In this document: positions 34,384-45,927 of the stretch, piece by piece
Layout of the letters: every line of letters starts with the position of its first letter
Position numbering within the stretch: position 1 is the stretch's first letter
Source: Dryococelus australis
Lineage: Eukaryota; Arthropoda; Insecta; Phasmatodea; Phasmatidae
Assembly (NCBI GenBank): GCA_029891345.1
Contig: CM057009.1
Coordinates: 90,939,416-91,003,415 of the forward strand
DNA: 64,000 nt
Direction of reading: 5' to 3'
Notes under the pieces: model-generated
What the model saw: the letters and a program-made list of their open reading frames with translations, nothing else
Databases searched by the model: none
Told to the model about the DNA's origin: nothing
Position numbers and translations under genes: made by a program

Positions 34384-35366
34384 ACACTCTAAATTCGAAT
34401 AAGTAGGAAACCTCTGATTCACAGTGAAATCCAACATCTCGAATCAGTGAAAATGGCTCCTATTACAATCAGTGGTTTTCCACTAATAGTTTCAGTGAAA
34501 AATTTCTCTGACTGAATTAGTGACGAAACAATTTCACTGACGAATAACTGACGGCCGACTGCAGTGGCGAATTAAATATTGGTTTCACTGAATTTTACCA
34601 AATACTTCCGTGAAATAGGCATATTTTAGATTATTTACTATTTACATTGCGCAAGTTACCGTAATTTAAAAAAGTAAAAAAATTTCCGAAGGTAGCCGGG
34701 ATATAATTCGCACACCACCTTACCATATGCGCTAACATGCCAAATTAAAACTTAAGAGGAAATATATGTGTTATACTGGTTGTCGAAATCTTTAAGATAA
34801 CAATTCTATGCCCTTACTTTTCGTTTTTGGTTACGGTTGTTAAAAATAATAGTACGCATATATACGAGTGCACTCTCTTCATCACATTATTTGCAGTTTG
34901 AACTTTTAAACAGAGCGCTGTGATGATTGCATGAAAACGAAATGAGAGCCGTAAAAACAGAATGAAAGGCTGAATGTTCATTTTACCTCGTAAAATGATG
35001 TTGTAAAAGAGGATACGCATTTTAGAAGTATTCCGTGTTGCTTTTATTAGTTTATACGTTGTTATGTCACATGATACGCGTTGTTTAATGGCGATTTTTA
35101 AATATTGTTTGACGGCCATTTTTATGCCCTATTTAACTGATCCGTCAGTGAAAAAACAAACCACTGAAAAACAGTGGGAAAAAAAAAAAAAAAAAAAAAA
35201 AAAAAGACATGAATCAGTTGAAAATGTCACTGAATCAAAACGTGAAAGCAATCTGGCATTTTTTCACTGATTTGTCAGTTAAATTCACTGAAGTGACTGT
35301 CGAGTCAGTCAGGTAGTGCTGACTGATTGAAAGAGCGAAATTTTCACCGATTAAAATTTAGAGTGT
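34384..35366. mobile_element. 983 bp TIR element rich in CAGTGAAA motifs, C1
   Basis: Ends are ACACTCTAAATTCGAATAAG (34384) and TTAAAATTTAGAGTGT (to 35366). The subterminal parts of both arms are full of TCAGTGAAA or its inverse TTTCACTGA (more than ten copies). An A run of about 25 lies at 35169-35204. The first bases match the ends of the fold-back element C2 at 13191-14629, so both probably answered to the same transposase. Confidence 0.7.
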
Positions 35367-37368
35367 CACTTTAAGAACAAATAAATGACTTACTGAACAG
35401 AAAATTGTACTATGTTGCAACACCACAAGCATTTCTTGCAGAAATGCCAAAATTTAAATTATCTGCGAATATTTTTAATGTGTGAAATATATATGTTTCG
35501 TGCATTGTTACAAACAGTGCGTACAGGTCAAGTGCAAAATTATAACACAGAGATTTCAGATACGTAGTTATAATAGAATACAGTTAAATATATTATGTCA
35601 CACTGGCATAAAGGCAAGTGCACAAGGAGTGATGCATCATACTCGACTGACAAGTTTGCGATTTCAAAAATTTTCAAATACATATTTTACAAATACAGAT
35701 ACAGCTACGAAATTACATTACAGCAGACTCGTTGGTTATAAAGTTAATAAGTAGTGTATACACACATTCTAACTATCGTATAAGCTTATGTTACAAAGAA
35801 TTTATGCTAAAATTACTATTCGTAAAGATAATTTCATATTGTTCTCTACGCGTCATTGTTACGCTCGTTGTCCTGCTACGCGAAGTAATGATAGAGCAAG
35901 GACATGTTTTAACGTTCTTAGCAAATAGGCTTTTTAATCACAAATGCGCTTTGAAAATATGGAATAGAAATTAACGATAGCGTGCAAAATATACCAGCTA
36001 TTCTCAGCTTACAAGTAATTTTAAACAATGTTCCGTGCATTGAATTAAATGGCGTATGGCAAAAAGTTTAACAACTTTTATGTTTTCAGGTTCGTAAAAC
36101 TAGCCCTCAGCAATAAATAATTACGGTTATCAATTAAACTAGTCCCGAATGTAACGTAAGTTATCTTGTGAAAGAAATAATAACTTGTTATGTTTGACTG
36201 TACTTAACACACTCCTTTGCCTCTCTAATGTAGTATGCAAGCAAACCACATTGCTTCGTATGTTACGGGGGGTAAAATCAAACTAAGAGACGTATTAAGA
36301 ACAACTTGCTAGGAGATATGTTTAGCCGATTCTTGTGGCAGACTTCAGACTCACTATCAGCGATAATGAAGAGAAAAACATCAGAGATGGCCTTGATTCT
36401 GGAATAATTGAGGGACCTCTTTCGCCTTGAACATTTGGTGGCATTTACCTTGAAATTTCAATGGCCTTAATCCAGAAAATTTTAAAATTGACAAAAATTA
36501 CACATTTAGGGCCTACATAAGATAAATAAAATTTATAATAATTTTTATTTTTGCTTTAATTACCCATTCCAGTAGCACCCATCTTGAAATCTTTAGGTGA
36601 ATCTAATTTTTTATAAATATTCCACAGTAATAGTTAAATATCCTTTTTTTTTATTTTAATAAAATTAATTTATAAGTTAAAATTAGATTTTTAAATAGAA
36701 CTATAAAAAAAATTAACAGGCTTTTTATAAATATGTAAATTTACTTGGTAATACTTATTAAAAAAAAAACTTTGGAAATGAATAAGTATTAAAACTCATC
36801 CGTGCATTGAATTAACCGTTTCAAATAATTTAAATTGTACCCTTAGCGTTTGGTCTCGGGTTCGGCACTTTTTGAGTGCAGACAACAAAAGACAACTCCA
36901 AAGTCTTGGCAGCAAGATAACTACAATATCTGTAATATCCCACCACCGAGAACATAAACCATGATGTAGTTCAACAATTTAGTGATCCTTTACGATACGT
37001 TAGCTGTGATGGTGTTCTCCATTACCATACACGTCCGCGATATAGTAAATATATTTCATGCCTTTCCTGCGCCCACTACAGTTGGCTCGAGGCTGCCAGG
37101 AATACAAAATATTGGTATTGTGGACAGGCAGTCATATTTCTTTTATATTCAACGGGTGCACAAAAAATAAACTGATTTCCTCAGGTTTATACAATATGTG
37201 GTCTAATAACACACAGAGTAAAATAAAATACATGTATTAAATTTGTGTGTAAATTTTATTTTGCTTACATGTTTAATGGAAACTCTGTAAAGTCGTACAA
37301 GTATAAAAAATTATCTGTACAATTTTATTTAAAAAATGATATATTGCTTTGTTTGGCATTTCCAAATA

Positions 37369-37376
<8 letters not shown>
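35367..37376. other. Intergenic stretch, nothing recognised
   Basis: A+T-rich; open frames at 35482-35754, 35732-35974 and 36982-37170 have no recognisable features. Confidence 0.35.

Positions 37377-37400
<24 letters not shown>
37377..37400. repeat. (AT)n microsatellite
   Basis: About 12 AT dinucleotides. Confidence 0.9.
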
Positions 37401-37401
<1 letters not shown>

Positions 37402-37844
37402 GAATCGATATTTATTAAAGAACACAAAAATAAAAATGTTTTCGTCCTTCCTTTGCAAATCATCTTAAATTATTTTCCACGCTGTTACGGATAAATATGT
37501 AGGGCAATTGAAAACCATGTGATAAAAACCGTTGAGGTTGAAGTGAGATGTAGATGGCGCAGTGACGGAATGCAAGAACGGGGTGAACGGAGTTCCGGTG
37601 AAAGCCCGCAGGCTAACAGCAACTACATTTTTGTCACGTAGGGAAATTGGGGATTACCCTACCAGGAATCTAACCCGAATCGCCATAACTTTAAAAGAAG
37701 GAAATAATAACGTGCTAGCGTCTGGGTCCAGTCAAGATTATAACTTATTTAAATGTCACCGTTAATCATTAGAAATATGGATTTTTAAATGCCCATTGCA
37801 ATTTTTATGTAGAAAATTAAATTATTGGTTAAAATTAATATACA
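37401..37844. other. Spacer, nothing recognised
   Basis: The 37562-37765 plus-strand frame shows no recognised domain. Confidence 0.35.
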
Positions 37845-38108
37845 CTTTTTAGGTAGGTAGGTAAGTAAGCTTAACGTCTTGCCGAAAGTGAGGTCATTAA
37901 AGGCGATGCAAGTTGCACAGGAATGAGAGATTGGGCTAGGCTAGGAAAAGAATCGGACACCACCGTTGTTTGGGACCCATCCCAGCATTCGCCTGGAGTG
38001 ATTTCGGATAACCACGGAAAACCGAAATCGGAACGGCCGGACCGGGAATCGAACGCGGGACTTACCAAATGCGAGTCCACTGAGATACCACAGCCCCACT
38101 TCGCTTGG
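37845..38108 (-). repeat. tRNA-derived SINE, family S2, full-length copy
   Basis: On the minus strand it starts with GAAGTGGGGCTGTGGTATCT (A-box region) and continues to CGCGTTCGATTCCCGGTCCG (B box). The middle GGTTTTCCGTGGTTATCCGA and TCACTCCAGGCGAATGCTGG and the end TTAATGACCTCACTTTCGGC follow. The tail is a short TTACCTACC-type repeat. I recall this layout (tRNA head, TTTTCCGTG...CTCCAGGCAAATGC, then ATGACCTCGCTG) as a widespread insect SINE, seen in locusts and stick insects among others. It codes for no protein and is presumably transcribed by RNA polymerase III. Confidence 0.85.
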
Positions 38109-38299
38109 TACAGTTTTTTTAGACATTAACACGATACCAAATGAGAAACTGTGCAACTCTTTTTCCTTTCACAAGTCGTACTTTATTAGATTTGTCTGTC
38201 ACGTGTCATTCGTTCGCTTCTAACAAACATCAGAAAAGACTCTTAGATGTAATTCGCCAGTACAAATATTCTCACAACTTTCAACTCGCTTCTTTAATT

Positions 38300-38800
38300 A
38301 GATTCATTCTGCAGATAGTCCGCAATGTTCAGCTATAGTCCGCAGTCTTCGGACAGTCCACAGTATCTGGACAGTCCGCAGTCTTCAGAAATGCACAACT
38401 CACAATACAGTCTACGAGCGTATCTGACAATCATCGTCCTTCACGAATCACTCCTCGGCTCACGTCGCATTTCTTCGTCGCGCTTCGCGGTTCACTTATT
38501 TATTCACGTCCTAACTTCGTTAGTCACTTCGCAACAAGTCAAGCGACCGTCCACTCACTCCGCAATCCTCGATTTGCGACCCGCAACTCGCCTCGTGACT
38601 TGTATCACGACTTCTCGAATCACTTCGTACTCCACTACGCGACTCGTAACTGCCTTCTGTATTCACGATTTGACGTTACTGCCACGTTGTTACATACTCG
38701 CGACTCAAATGCGTGCTTGCATACTCACAACTCAAACGCTGTATTCTTTCGATTTTCGGGAACACATTTGGGCAAGTATTCGAGATACCCATTCGAATCT
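38300..38800. repeat. Quasi-repetitive CTCG/CACTTCG-rich stretch
   Basis: Four imperfect ~17-20 base units of AGTCCGCAGTCTTCGGAC lie at 38313-38390. After that come some 400 bases built from variants of CTCGCGACTCG and AATCACTTCG with no fixed period. The plus strand stays open for 162 codons (38325-38813), but the frame is serine/threonine/arginine-rich because of the underlying repeat. I do not regard it as a gene. Confidence 0.6.
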
Positions 38801-38805
38801 GAGCG

Positions 38806-39569
38806 TACACTGAGATAAAGGTTTTGTTGAATCAAACAAGATTTGTTTGGTGCGACCAAATTATTTGTTTGTATAGGGGCAATGGTATATTATGTCGCTG
38901 AATTCAAATTATTTTGTTGTTCTTATTTGGTTGCCCCAAACTCTAGGAATTGGTTGGTGCAACTAAAGATATTTGTTTGGCTACGCGTTCATTAAACAGT
39001 TAGGGCCGTTATAAAAATATTACAAGATCAACTGAGTTTCGAATCTAGATCACCTGCGTCCGAACGCTACGCCTTCGTAATGTCAGCTATTGCGACTAAA
39101 GATGACGCCGGAAAGTTTTAAAATAGAAATACTGCAAATATTGGGCAACATCTGGAAACAAATATTTCAATTTTTACAGCTATACTTGTCCGTTTCTTGT
39201 TGCATTATTTTATTAATGTGTTTATACGATTGTTAAGCAACAATAGATGAACTAACAAACACGGTTACTATCCTAATTGTCACAAAAAGTACAAACTCTC
39301 CAGCTGTATTTTCGAACGAAGGCAGTCAAATGAGCGACCAAAAAATTTATATACAGTTGATCCAACAAAACATTTAGTTGACAGTAATTTATTTTGGCTG
39401 AAGATAGATATCTTGTTTATTACAACATATATATTGTTAGACGAACAAAAGTAATTTTGTTGCTTTTCACATTTTGTTTCCTCAAATATATGTTTTTTTT
39501 TTTTAGGGTAACTAAATATAAATTTGGCCCTATACAAATAAATACTTTGTTCGATTTTCTCTCAGTGTA
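38806..39569. mobile_element. 764 bp TIR element, family G
   Basis: Left TACACTGAGATAAAGG and right TTTCTCTCAGTGTA are inverted ends. Matching inner words ATTTGTTTGTATAGGGGC and GGCCCTATACAAATAAAT lengthen the pairing. The interior contains several palindromic words (TTTGGTGCGACCAAA, TTGGTTGCCCC) and a B-box-like ATTCGAAACTC on the minus strand near 39035. Non-coding. Confidence 0.7.
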
Positions 39570-40656
39570 GAAAATTTTAACATAAACGGTTTGGTTTACT
39601 GGTTTACTATGCTCGGGCTATAGAGCATTCGGTTGTGTCAGACCAGCAGAAGGAAAAGTTAAAGATATAACTAATGTACTACTTAATAAAAAAATGAAAC
39701 TATTTAGCAATTTTTCTGTACACTGTACACGCTCAATACGACGTAGCTGATAAAGCATGGTGGCACATGTAGGAAAAATACCAACACACTGTAGTTCTCG
39801 GTTTCGAACTACTGAAATTTGACTATATCAATTCGACTACGCTTCTACACTCAATAAGTTACGTAAGCTTAGGCGAATTCTAAGGGTAAATCGAAATATA
39901 ATATGCGAAACACGACCGGCAGACGTACACATTATGACCTACTAGTAGTAATTTCTCCTGTGTCGTAACGATGAATGGCTAAACTGTGGGGACTGGGTCC
40001 ATATTTAAGCCTACGTTATGTTATGTGTCGTAACGATGATGTTCCTAGACTTAGTTCCTAGGCTGCCGAAGATAGACTAGAATAATATGGTTGGTTCTTG
40101 AAAACTTTGTCGATTGCGCATCATCAAATTCATATCTATTGCTAGAAAAATCACAAAACAAGTACGTAATATATACGTAGTAACTAGCTCACGAACCTGC
40201 CACGAATGTATTTTGTCTTTTTACGAATGATCCAAACATTTAAATTCTTTCCACCGGTTTCTTCATGTAGCTCGGATAATAATAAATTTCCATTCTCACA
40301 GGCTTTTACATCTTATTACCTTCACCATATTTCATTTGAAATATAGTTAGCTGAGGAGGTTCAGAAAAAATTCGGATATTTTTGTTATCTTTATCCGTAT
40401 AAGCACTTTCAAGATTGTTAACTTGTTAATGCTCTTGTGTATGTTCAGCTGATGTCTTAAGTTTATGCAACTTATTTTTAGAATATAATTAGGGCTAGAC
40501 AAAAAAATGTGCAGTGTTTTATGTAGCAGTGATCTAAGAGCAGCTGTAAATACGCCTGGGCTAGGATAATCGGTATAGTAGCCACGAATGCATGTTTAAA
40601 AAGGCAGACTTTGAAAACTTGAACATGGCAGCCAGGTCCAGAACCTGAGATCCTGC
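39570..40656. other. Intergenic stretch, nothing recognised
   Basis: One more B-box-like word, GGTTTCGAACTAC, near 39801. Otherwise no recognised feature. Confidence 0.35.
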
Positions 40657-40762
<106 letters not shown>

Positions 40763-40774
40763 CACACTAGTGTT

Positions 40775-40832
40775 TCTGACCGGCTCTCAAGACCTCGATG
40801 TTAAGAGCCATCCCAATCTCTTCACTCTCTAA
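40775..40832 (+). repeat. SINE family S1, tail fragment (S1g)
   Basis: CCGGCTCTCAAGACCTCGATG then TTAAGAGCC is the S1 tail with its hairpin nearly intact (6 of 7 pairs). The remainder of the SINE is missing. Confidence 0.7.
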
Positions 40833-40969
40833 CGTTTGTGAAAAATTCAACACCAAGAAGGATACATGTGATTGAAATGAACTTTGAACTTCATTCCTCA
40901 GATTAGGTACATGACAATACACACTAGATTAGGATTGCATAACTGTCCATGATCTCTGTCCTTGAGAAT

Positions 40970-41640
40970 TCAATATGTTGTGAAGTACACACGTGCTGCA
41001 ATCAGAGCCCCTAAACGTCGTGACATGGAATCGGAGAGGGCATGGAATTGTTCCTGGGGAATCTCCTTCCACGTGTTTCGTACGCGAGTCCACAAAGCAT
41101 TAGCAGTGGTTGCTGGAGGTCCTTGACAAACAAGGCGCTGACCAACCATATTCCAGACATCGTCGATGAGCGACATGTCAGGCGAACGTGTAGGCCAATG
41201 AAGCAGTGGTACCCGTCGTTCACTGAAGAAGGTTTGCACATTCTTCGCCACGCGTGGCCGGGCATTGTCCTGCTGAAATATGGCATGTGGCGTAGCCCGA
41301 AGATGTAGCCTGATGTAGCGGTTGCTGTTCATATTGCCTTCAATACGTAGGAGTTGAGATCGCATGTTGTATCCAATGGCGAACCAAACCATCACACTTG
41401 GCGTTTGTCTGTTATGCCGCTCCACAATGCAGGCTGCCAGACTGCGGTCACCACTGTCGCGTCTAACACATATTGCAGTCTGATGCGTTTGTGGTTTTTG
41501 GACAATGGAAGCCGACGCAATGGTATGTGTGCGACCAGTTCAGCCAGCAGCGGACGGCGTCGAACCATCGACGCAGGCAGGTTCACACCCGTTTCAGTGC
41601 TCCAGTGTCGAGTCAACACTGTGGACGAAGCTGTACTGTC
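40970..41640 (-). pseudogene. Decayed Tc1-like transposase (DD34E type), two frames
   Basis: The minus strand encodes the upper half in one frame (about 41392-41640: STETGVNLPASMVRRRPL, PLRRLPLSKNHKRIRLQ). The catalytic half lies in another frame (40970-41425: SVMVWFAIGYNMRSQLL, AIFQQDNARPRVA, WPTRSPDMSLIDDVW, RRLGALIAARVYFTTY). Counting from the Asp of QDNARP to the SP(D/I) motif leaves 34 residues, as in Tc1. The usual Glu of SPIEHVWD is Asp here. The FSDESR block with the first catalytic Asp is deleted at the frame change. The enzyme would be inactive. The C-terminus (FTTY) looks natural. Confidence 0.85.
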
Positions 41641-41649
41641 CAAACCCAA

Positions 41650-42228
41650 CATGAAGATGACAACGCGGATTACAAAAGTGTTTGAATTGTTGACCTCCAA
41701 CTTCATTACAATGCGTGCAACGGCGTTACACAGATCGGCCACATGGTCAAGGTGCCTGGTTATGTACTAAGTATTTCGGCTGCGACGTGGATTCGTGTGA
41801 TAAGATAGTCCTCAGATGTTACTGGAGTCTCGTACAACATGTTTTTATAAAACATCAAACAAAATAATCGAACGGTGTAAGATCTGGTGACCGAGGCGGC
41901 CATCGACGAACACTCCTCTGCCAATCGATCGATCTGTATGTATGGCATCAAATTGGTCTCACACGTTTCAGTCAAAGTGCGCTGGATCTCCGCTGTCTTG
42001 CAGCCAGATTACCTGTCGAACCAAAATTAGTGCCTCATACAGCAACGTACACAAAACATCCCATAGGAATACATGATATCGCGGTCCATCTAGTCGGTTT
42101 GGCAGAAGATACGGCCAAGTGAAATGGCTTATCAGTTGCATATATTTAGGAACCCACAAAAGATCTGTACCTGACTGTTGCTCCCTAGCAGCCAAAGCAC
42201 ACATTTTCATATATGAGTTAATCCTCAT
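41650..42228 (-). pseudogene. Decayed mariner-like transposase, C-terminal half (DUF4817-associated type)
   Basis: Read on the minus strand: LPNRLDGPRYHVFLWDVLC (about 42055-42110) and QVIWLQDSGDPAHFD (about 41968-42012, equivalent to the family's QHDGAPAHF). In a shifted frame RRWPPRSPDLTPFDYF (about 41865-41912) follows, then KNMLYETPVTSEDYL and HVAAEILST (41763-41845). The family, as I recall it from insect genomes, is a mariner relative with an N-terminal DUF4817 domain. The catalytic Asp of the QHDGAP motif is replaced, and at least two frame changes are needed. The first half is absent. It abuts the Tc1 remnant. Confidence 0.8.
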
Positions 42229-42293
42229 TAAATGTTCAGTTCTTTGTCCTTTATTACATACTGGGCATTGTCGGTGTGTTTTGAAACATTTTG

Positions 42294-42297
<4 letters not shown>

Positions 42298-42344
<47 letters not shown>
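42298..42344. repeat. (AT)n microsatellite
   Basis: About 23 AT dinucleotides. Confidence 0.95.
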
Positions 42345-42346
<2 letters not shown>

Positions 42347-42489
42347 TGCGGTCATCAGCAATGGGCTCGAATGTATGAGGGTTCGTTTTACAAGGCATAC
42401 ATTAAAAATTTACTTTAATGTTAAGATTTAGGTTTATAGGTGCTACAATCTTCAGTAAGAACGTATAACGCGAGATTAGTGATGTTGCG

Positions 42490-43000
42490 CAGGGCATGAT
42501 TATTCGCGCTCACAGGTTTCGCCATTCTATCTGTGTCTTTACACGCAAGTTCTGGATACCTTGTGCAAGAGTAGGTAATCTAGCGGGGAGGTGGAAAAGT
42601 GAGGGAGTTTCAGCATGTCAACTCATTTCCGATAAGCAGAAAACATTGACACATAGGGACCACCGTAGCCCACGATGTGTGAAAAAACATAAATATTCGA
42701 TTCAAGTGGTGGTCAAAGAAGCCACAGGGATAGGAAAGTGCTATAATTAATCTACCATCCACATGGAGGAGGGGTTTGTACTTCGATTCAACTGACAATC
42801 TGCAGCCCATGATCCTAAGATCATCCCACGTATTGCGGCTTATTATGTACAAGGCTACAAGTCAGTTTACCATTGGACTCCAGAACCATGGATGTTCATG
42901 TGGAGTGACGAATCCTGTTACTTATATGCTGTGTGGGTGTGGCGAATGTCTGGTGAACATTTCTTTCTGGTGAACATTTCAGGATTCTACAATTTCCACT
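42490..43000 (+). pseudogene. Decayed Tc1-like transposase, N-terminal half, second lineage
   Basis: The plus strand carries a paired helix-turn-helix remnant (RHSICVFTRKFWIPCARVG, then RWKSEGVSA) in the 42496-42750 frame, followed by LTHRDHRSPRCVKKHKYS. After a stop and a frame change, DPKIIPRIAA, YHWTPEPWMFMWSDESCY and VWVWRMSGEHFF appear (about 42803-42968). WSDES is the first catalytic Asp motif of Tc1-like DD34E enzymes. A few residues that normally separate SDES...LF and RVWVWR are missing. The second half of the gene is absent. It differs in sequence and orientation from the Tc1 remnant at 40970-41640. Confidence 0.75.
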
Positions 43001-43009
43001 CTGAAGTTT

Positions 43010-43614
43010 TGAAGGAAAGTGTTAATTTATGTCCTGTTCCCATGTAATAATCGTAGACTAATTTAGATTTACCCCAGTCATTTGCAAGCCACAAATATCA
43101 CTTACAGGTCTTTATAGTTCCCACTGTTCAGTTGGGAGGAGGGTAGTAATTTATGGTCCGGTTTTCCCTGGATATAATCTTGGTCCAGGGTAGGTGTTCC
43201 CCAATTTCTCTATGTGCTTGGAGATGGGAGCAGTTTCCAATTTCCGAAACTTCTCAACTATTGTAATCGAAGAAGTCTGCTGTGTTTGCCAGTGTTTCTT
43301 TGCATGTTGTCTAGTGTAATTTATATGTGTTTTATATTATATTATTGTACGTTTGTTTAGTTACAAATTCTGGTATTTTGTTTTGTTTTTATTGTGATAA
43401 CTAACTAAATATATTCAGTGTAGCCCTCCATGAGATATTTAATATATGTTTGTGCATATTATTGCCTTGGATACGTTTTAATTTATTTATTTTCTGTTTT
43501 CATGATTTTATGCCATATTGTCGTGTTTCCGCGACATACAAAAGTATCTGTAATGATACTGAGGGAGTGTTAAAAATTAAATAAACGATATATGAGTATG
43601 CAAAAAAAAAAAAA
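43010..43614 (+). pseudogene. Possible retrocopy 3' end (3'UTR-like with poly-A)
   Basis: T-rich, non-coding plus-strand sequence leads to AATAAA at about 43580-43585 and, some 15 bases later, a run of 14 A at 43601-43614. A polyadenylation signal at that spacing before an A run is what a reverse-transcribed mRNA leaves. No parent gene or flanking duplication was recognised. Confidence 0.4.
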
Positions 43615-45880
43615 AACAACTGGAGGCGCAATGAGAAAAATTATACAATAGAAATAAATGTTAATGAAAAAAATTCAAATAGAAATAAGAACAGCATACC
43701 CAAGTAAGGCCTCTCGCATTACTGTAGAAAGTACATTTTAACCAATTTTCCCTATTACGCTAACAAATGTAAATCTGCCACTGCTATTCTGAACTTCACA
43801 GAAAACTCCTACATTCGTCAGCACAAACTGTAAAAAGTTTATAGTTTCAATGATTTTTTGATAAATAGTAACCAAACTTATATGTTAAGACAAATGATTG
43901 GAATGATATAAATTGTAGAAACAAAATATATTTATCTACAATTATCTAATGTCATTTAAAGTAGAAAAATGGTCAAATATAAAAGAACACTCCAAATAGA
44001 TTTTGCAAATGCGTATATTTCGAAATTACACACATAGACCTTACATAACAATTACATGAGAAAATATTTTCCTATGCCCTCTCTCCATGTATTATGACAA
44101 GCATACACGCTTTGTTTGAATATATGCACACCAAGAATACTCAATTGTATCCGTAAAGAAATTTAATTTATATGGTGGTAACGATAAAATTAAGAAATGG
44201 TCAAAATATAAATGTTACGCTAACCTGTAGCACCGAAGAACAGCACTTTTGGGGCCACGTCGGATAGCTTCGTACATGGATAAATGCAAGAAATGATCGG
44301 CCTTAGACTCAAATAAACGGCTTATGTTCATATGTGGCAGATTTTAAACCTGTTGCCACAAGCCATGCTCCAAATTGCAAACACTTCGAGATGGAGGAAG
44401 CTGGTGTAAAGGCTGCGTTTTTCACTATCAGTAGGCAAATGAGACGTTAAATAATCACATGCAAATCCAGACATTTTTATTCAAACGCATGATAATTTAT
44501 TACTGTTGATATTTTATTATTCATTTGTTGTTATGACATGCTAATTTCTATTCGCCTCAAAATAATTACTTTTCTTTATTTTTGCATTAAGAATATCGTG
44601 CTTAAATATTTTATATATATATATTAAGACTTTCAGTTGTTTATTGTTATGTGGCATTTGGTTGACAGCCATAATTGTTGGAGACTGAGGCCCATTGCCA
44701 GGAGCAACGCGATCAGTTGATTGATTGCACGAGGAAGCAGCCGCCTTGTAATTGGTCGTTACATAGCGTCACTTTTAAGCTACGTTATTGCTAGAGAAGG
44801 CAAGGAGTTCAACTGCGATGTAAGGCGGGACGTAACGAGTGTTACGGCCCCGACAGGATTTTTAAATGTAGATATTAGGGCAGTCTGCGAGTGGTTTTGT
44901 ATATTTTGCCAGACCAAGAGGAGATTGTCGGGGTGCCGGCAAGGGAAGAAGAAGGTCTGAGGCGCTAGTAGTGCTCGATTCAATTTAGTTTAGATATCCT
45001 TCCGCGACATTCCGAAAGGTACAATTTTGGACTGTATCTCGCTGTACCATAACCCGTTGGCTAGAATATTAGGGAAGACTATTCGTCCGGAAGAGAATCA
45101 CCGCATCCCATGACTGTACCCGATCTGCACGACGCAGATATGTCATGTGAGACATCCCGATATACAAGTATAAAGTCATTAAGTCATTAAAATAAGATGG
45201 TCGTAGATTTCAGTTTTGGACAGTAGCTTAAGGCAGACGCCATTTTATCTGCCATAAGACGCCTGCTTTTAAACTTTATTTTGCAAATCAAAACCATAGA
45301 TTACTAGCCTAGCTCCTAGTTTGCTTGGTTTGAGCAGAAATTAATAGATATTGTTTTTAAAGAAGATTTAATTTCTTTCTTTTTAAAACGAGCTAAGAAC
45401 TTATTAAATTATGTTTCTTATCAACTCACAGGGCGTCTTGCTTCCGTTACGACCACTTAAGATACATGCATACCACCAGAAGATTATTAATAATATTGCT
45501 ATTGAACTAAATTCATTTTTGTCAAACAACTGAATGTCTAATATTGGCCAGATCCAAGCAGTTTTTATTAAAAATTAAATATTTTAATCTCCTTCTGGAC
45601 TCCATCCTTGTAGTTAGTTACTCCCGAATCTGTGTATGCTTAGCTTTTGACTTTGACTAAGGTGCTATATACGTATGGTATTCTAGCCTTCTACTGAGTT
45701 ATTGTAGGACTATCATCCTGGTAATAATTTGGTAATTAGCATTAAAGTTGTGGTTTATGCTCACTGGTGTAACTATTTCTGGAAAGAGTCATCTCGAAAT
45801 CATCTACTATAAGTTAGCTTGGCGCATGTATGGTAGTGTGTGGAAGACAGATTGATCACCACAGCACCATTACAATAATT
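43615..45880. other. Intergenic stretch upstream of the gypsy fossil
   Basis: No domains recognised. 44640-45480 is less A+T-rich than its surroundings and has an LTR-like feel, but no second copy exists in the window, so I do not call it an LTR. Confidence 0.35.
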
Positions 45881-45927
45881 TTATTCAAATAATAATTTTA
45901 ATCTGTTCACACCCCAGTTCCCACACA

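Noticed and set aside
38325-38813. 162-codon open frame as a gene
   Set aside because: It is a by-product of CTCG/CACTTCG repetition and shows no domain.
44640-45480. Possible 5' LTR of the gypsy fossil
   Set aside because: No second copy was found 3' of pol, and neither end shows a convincing target duplication.
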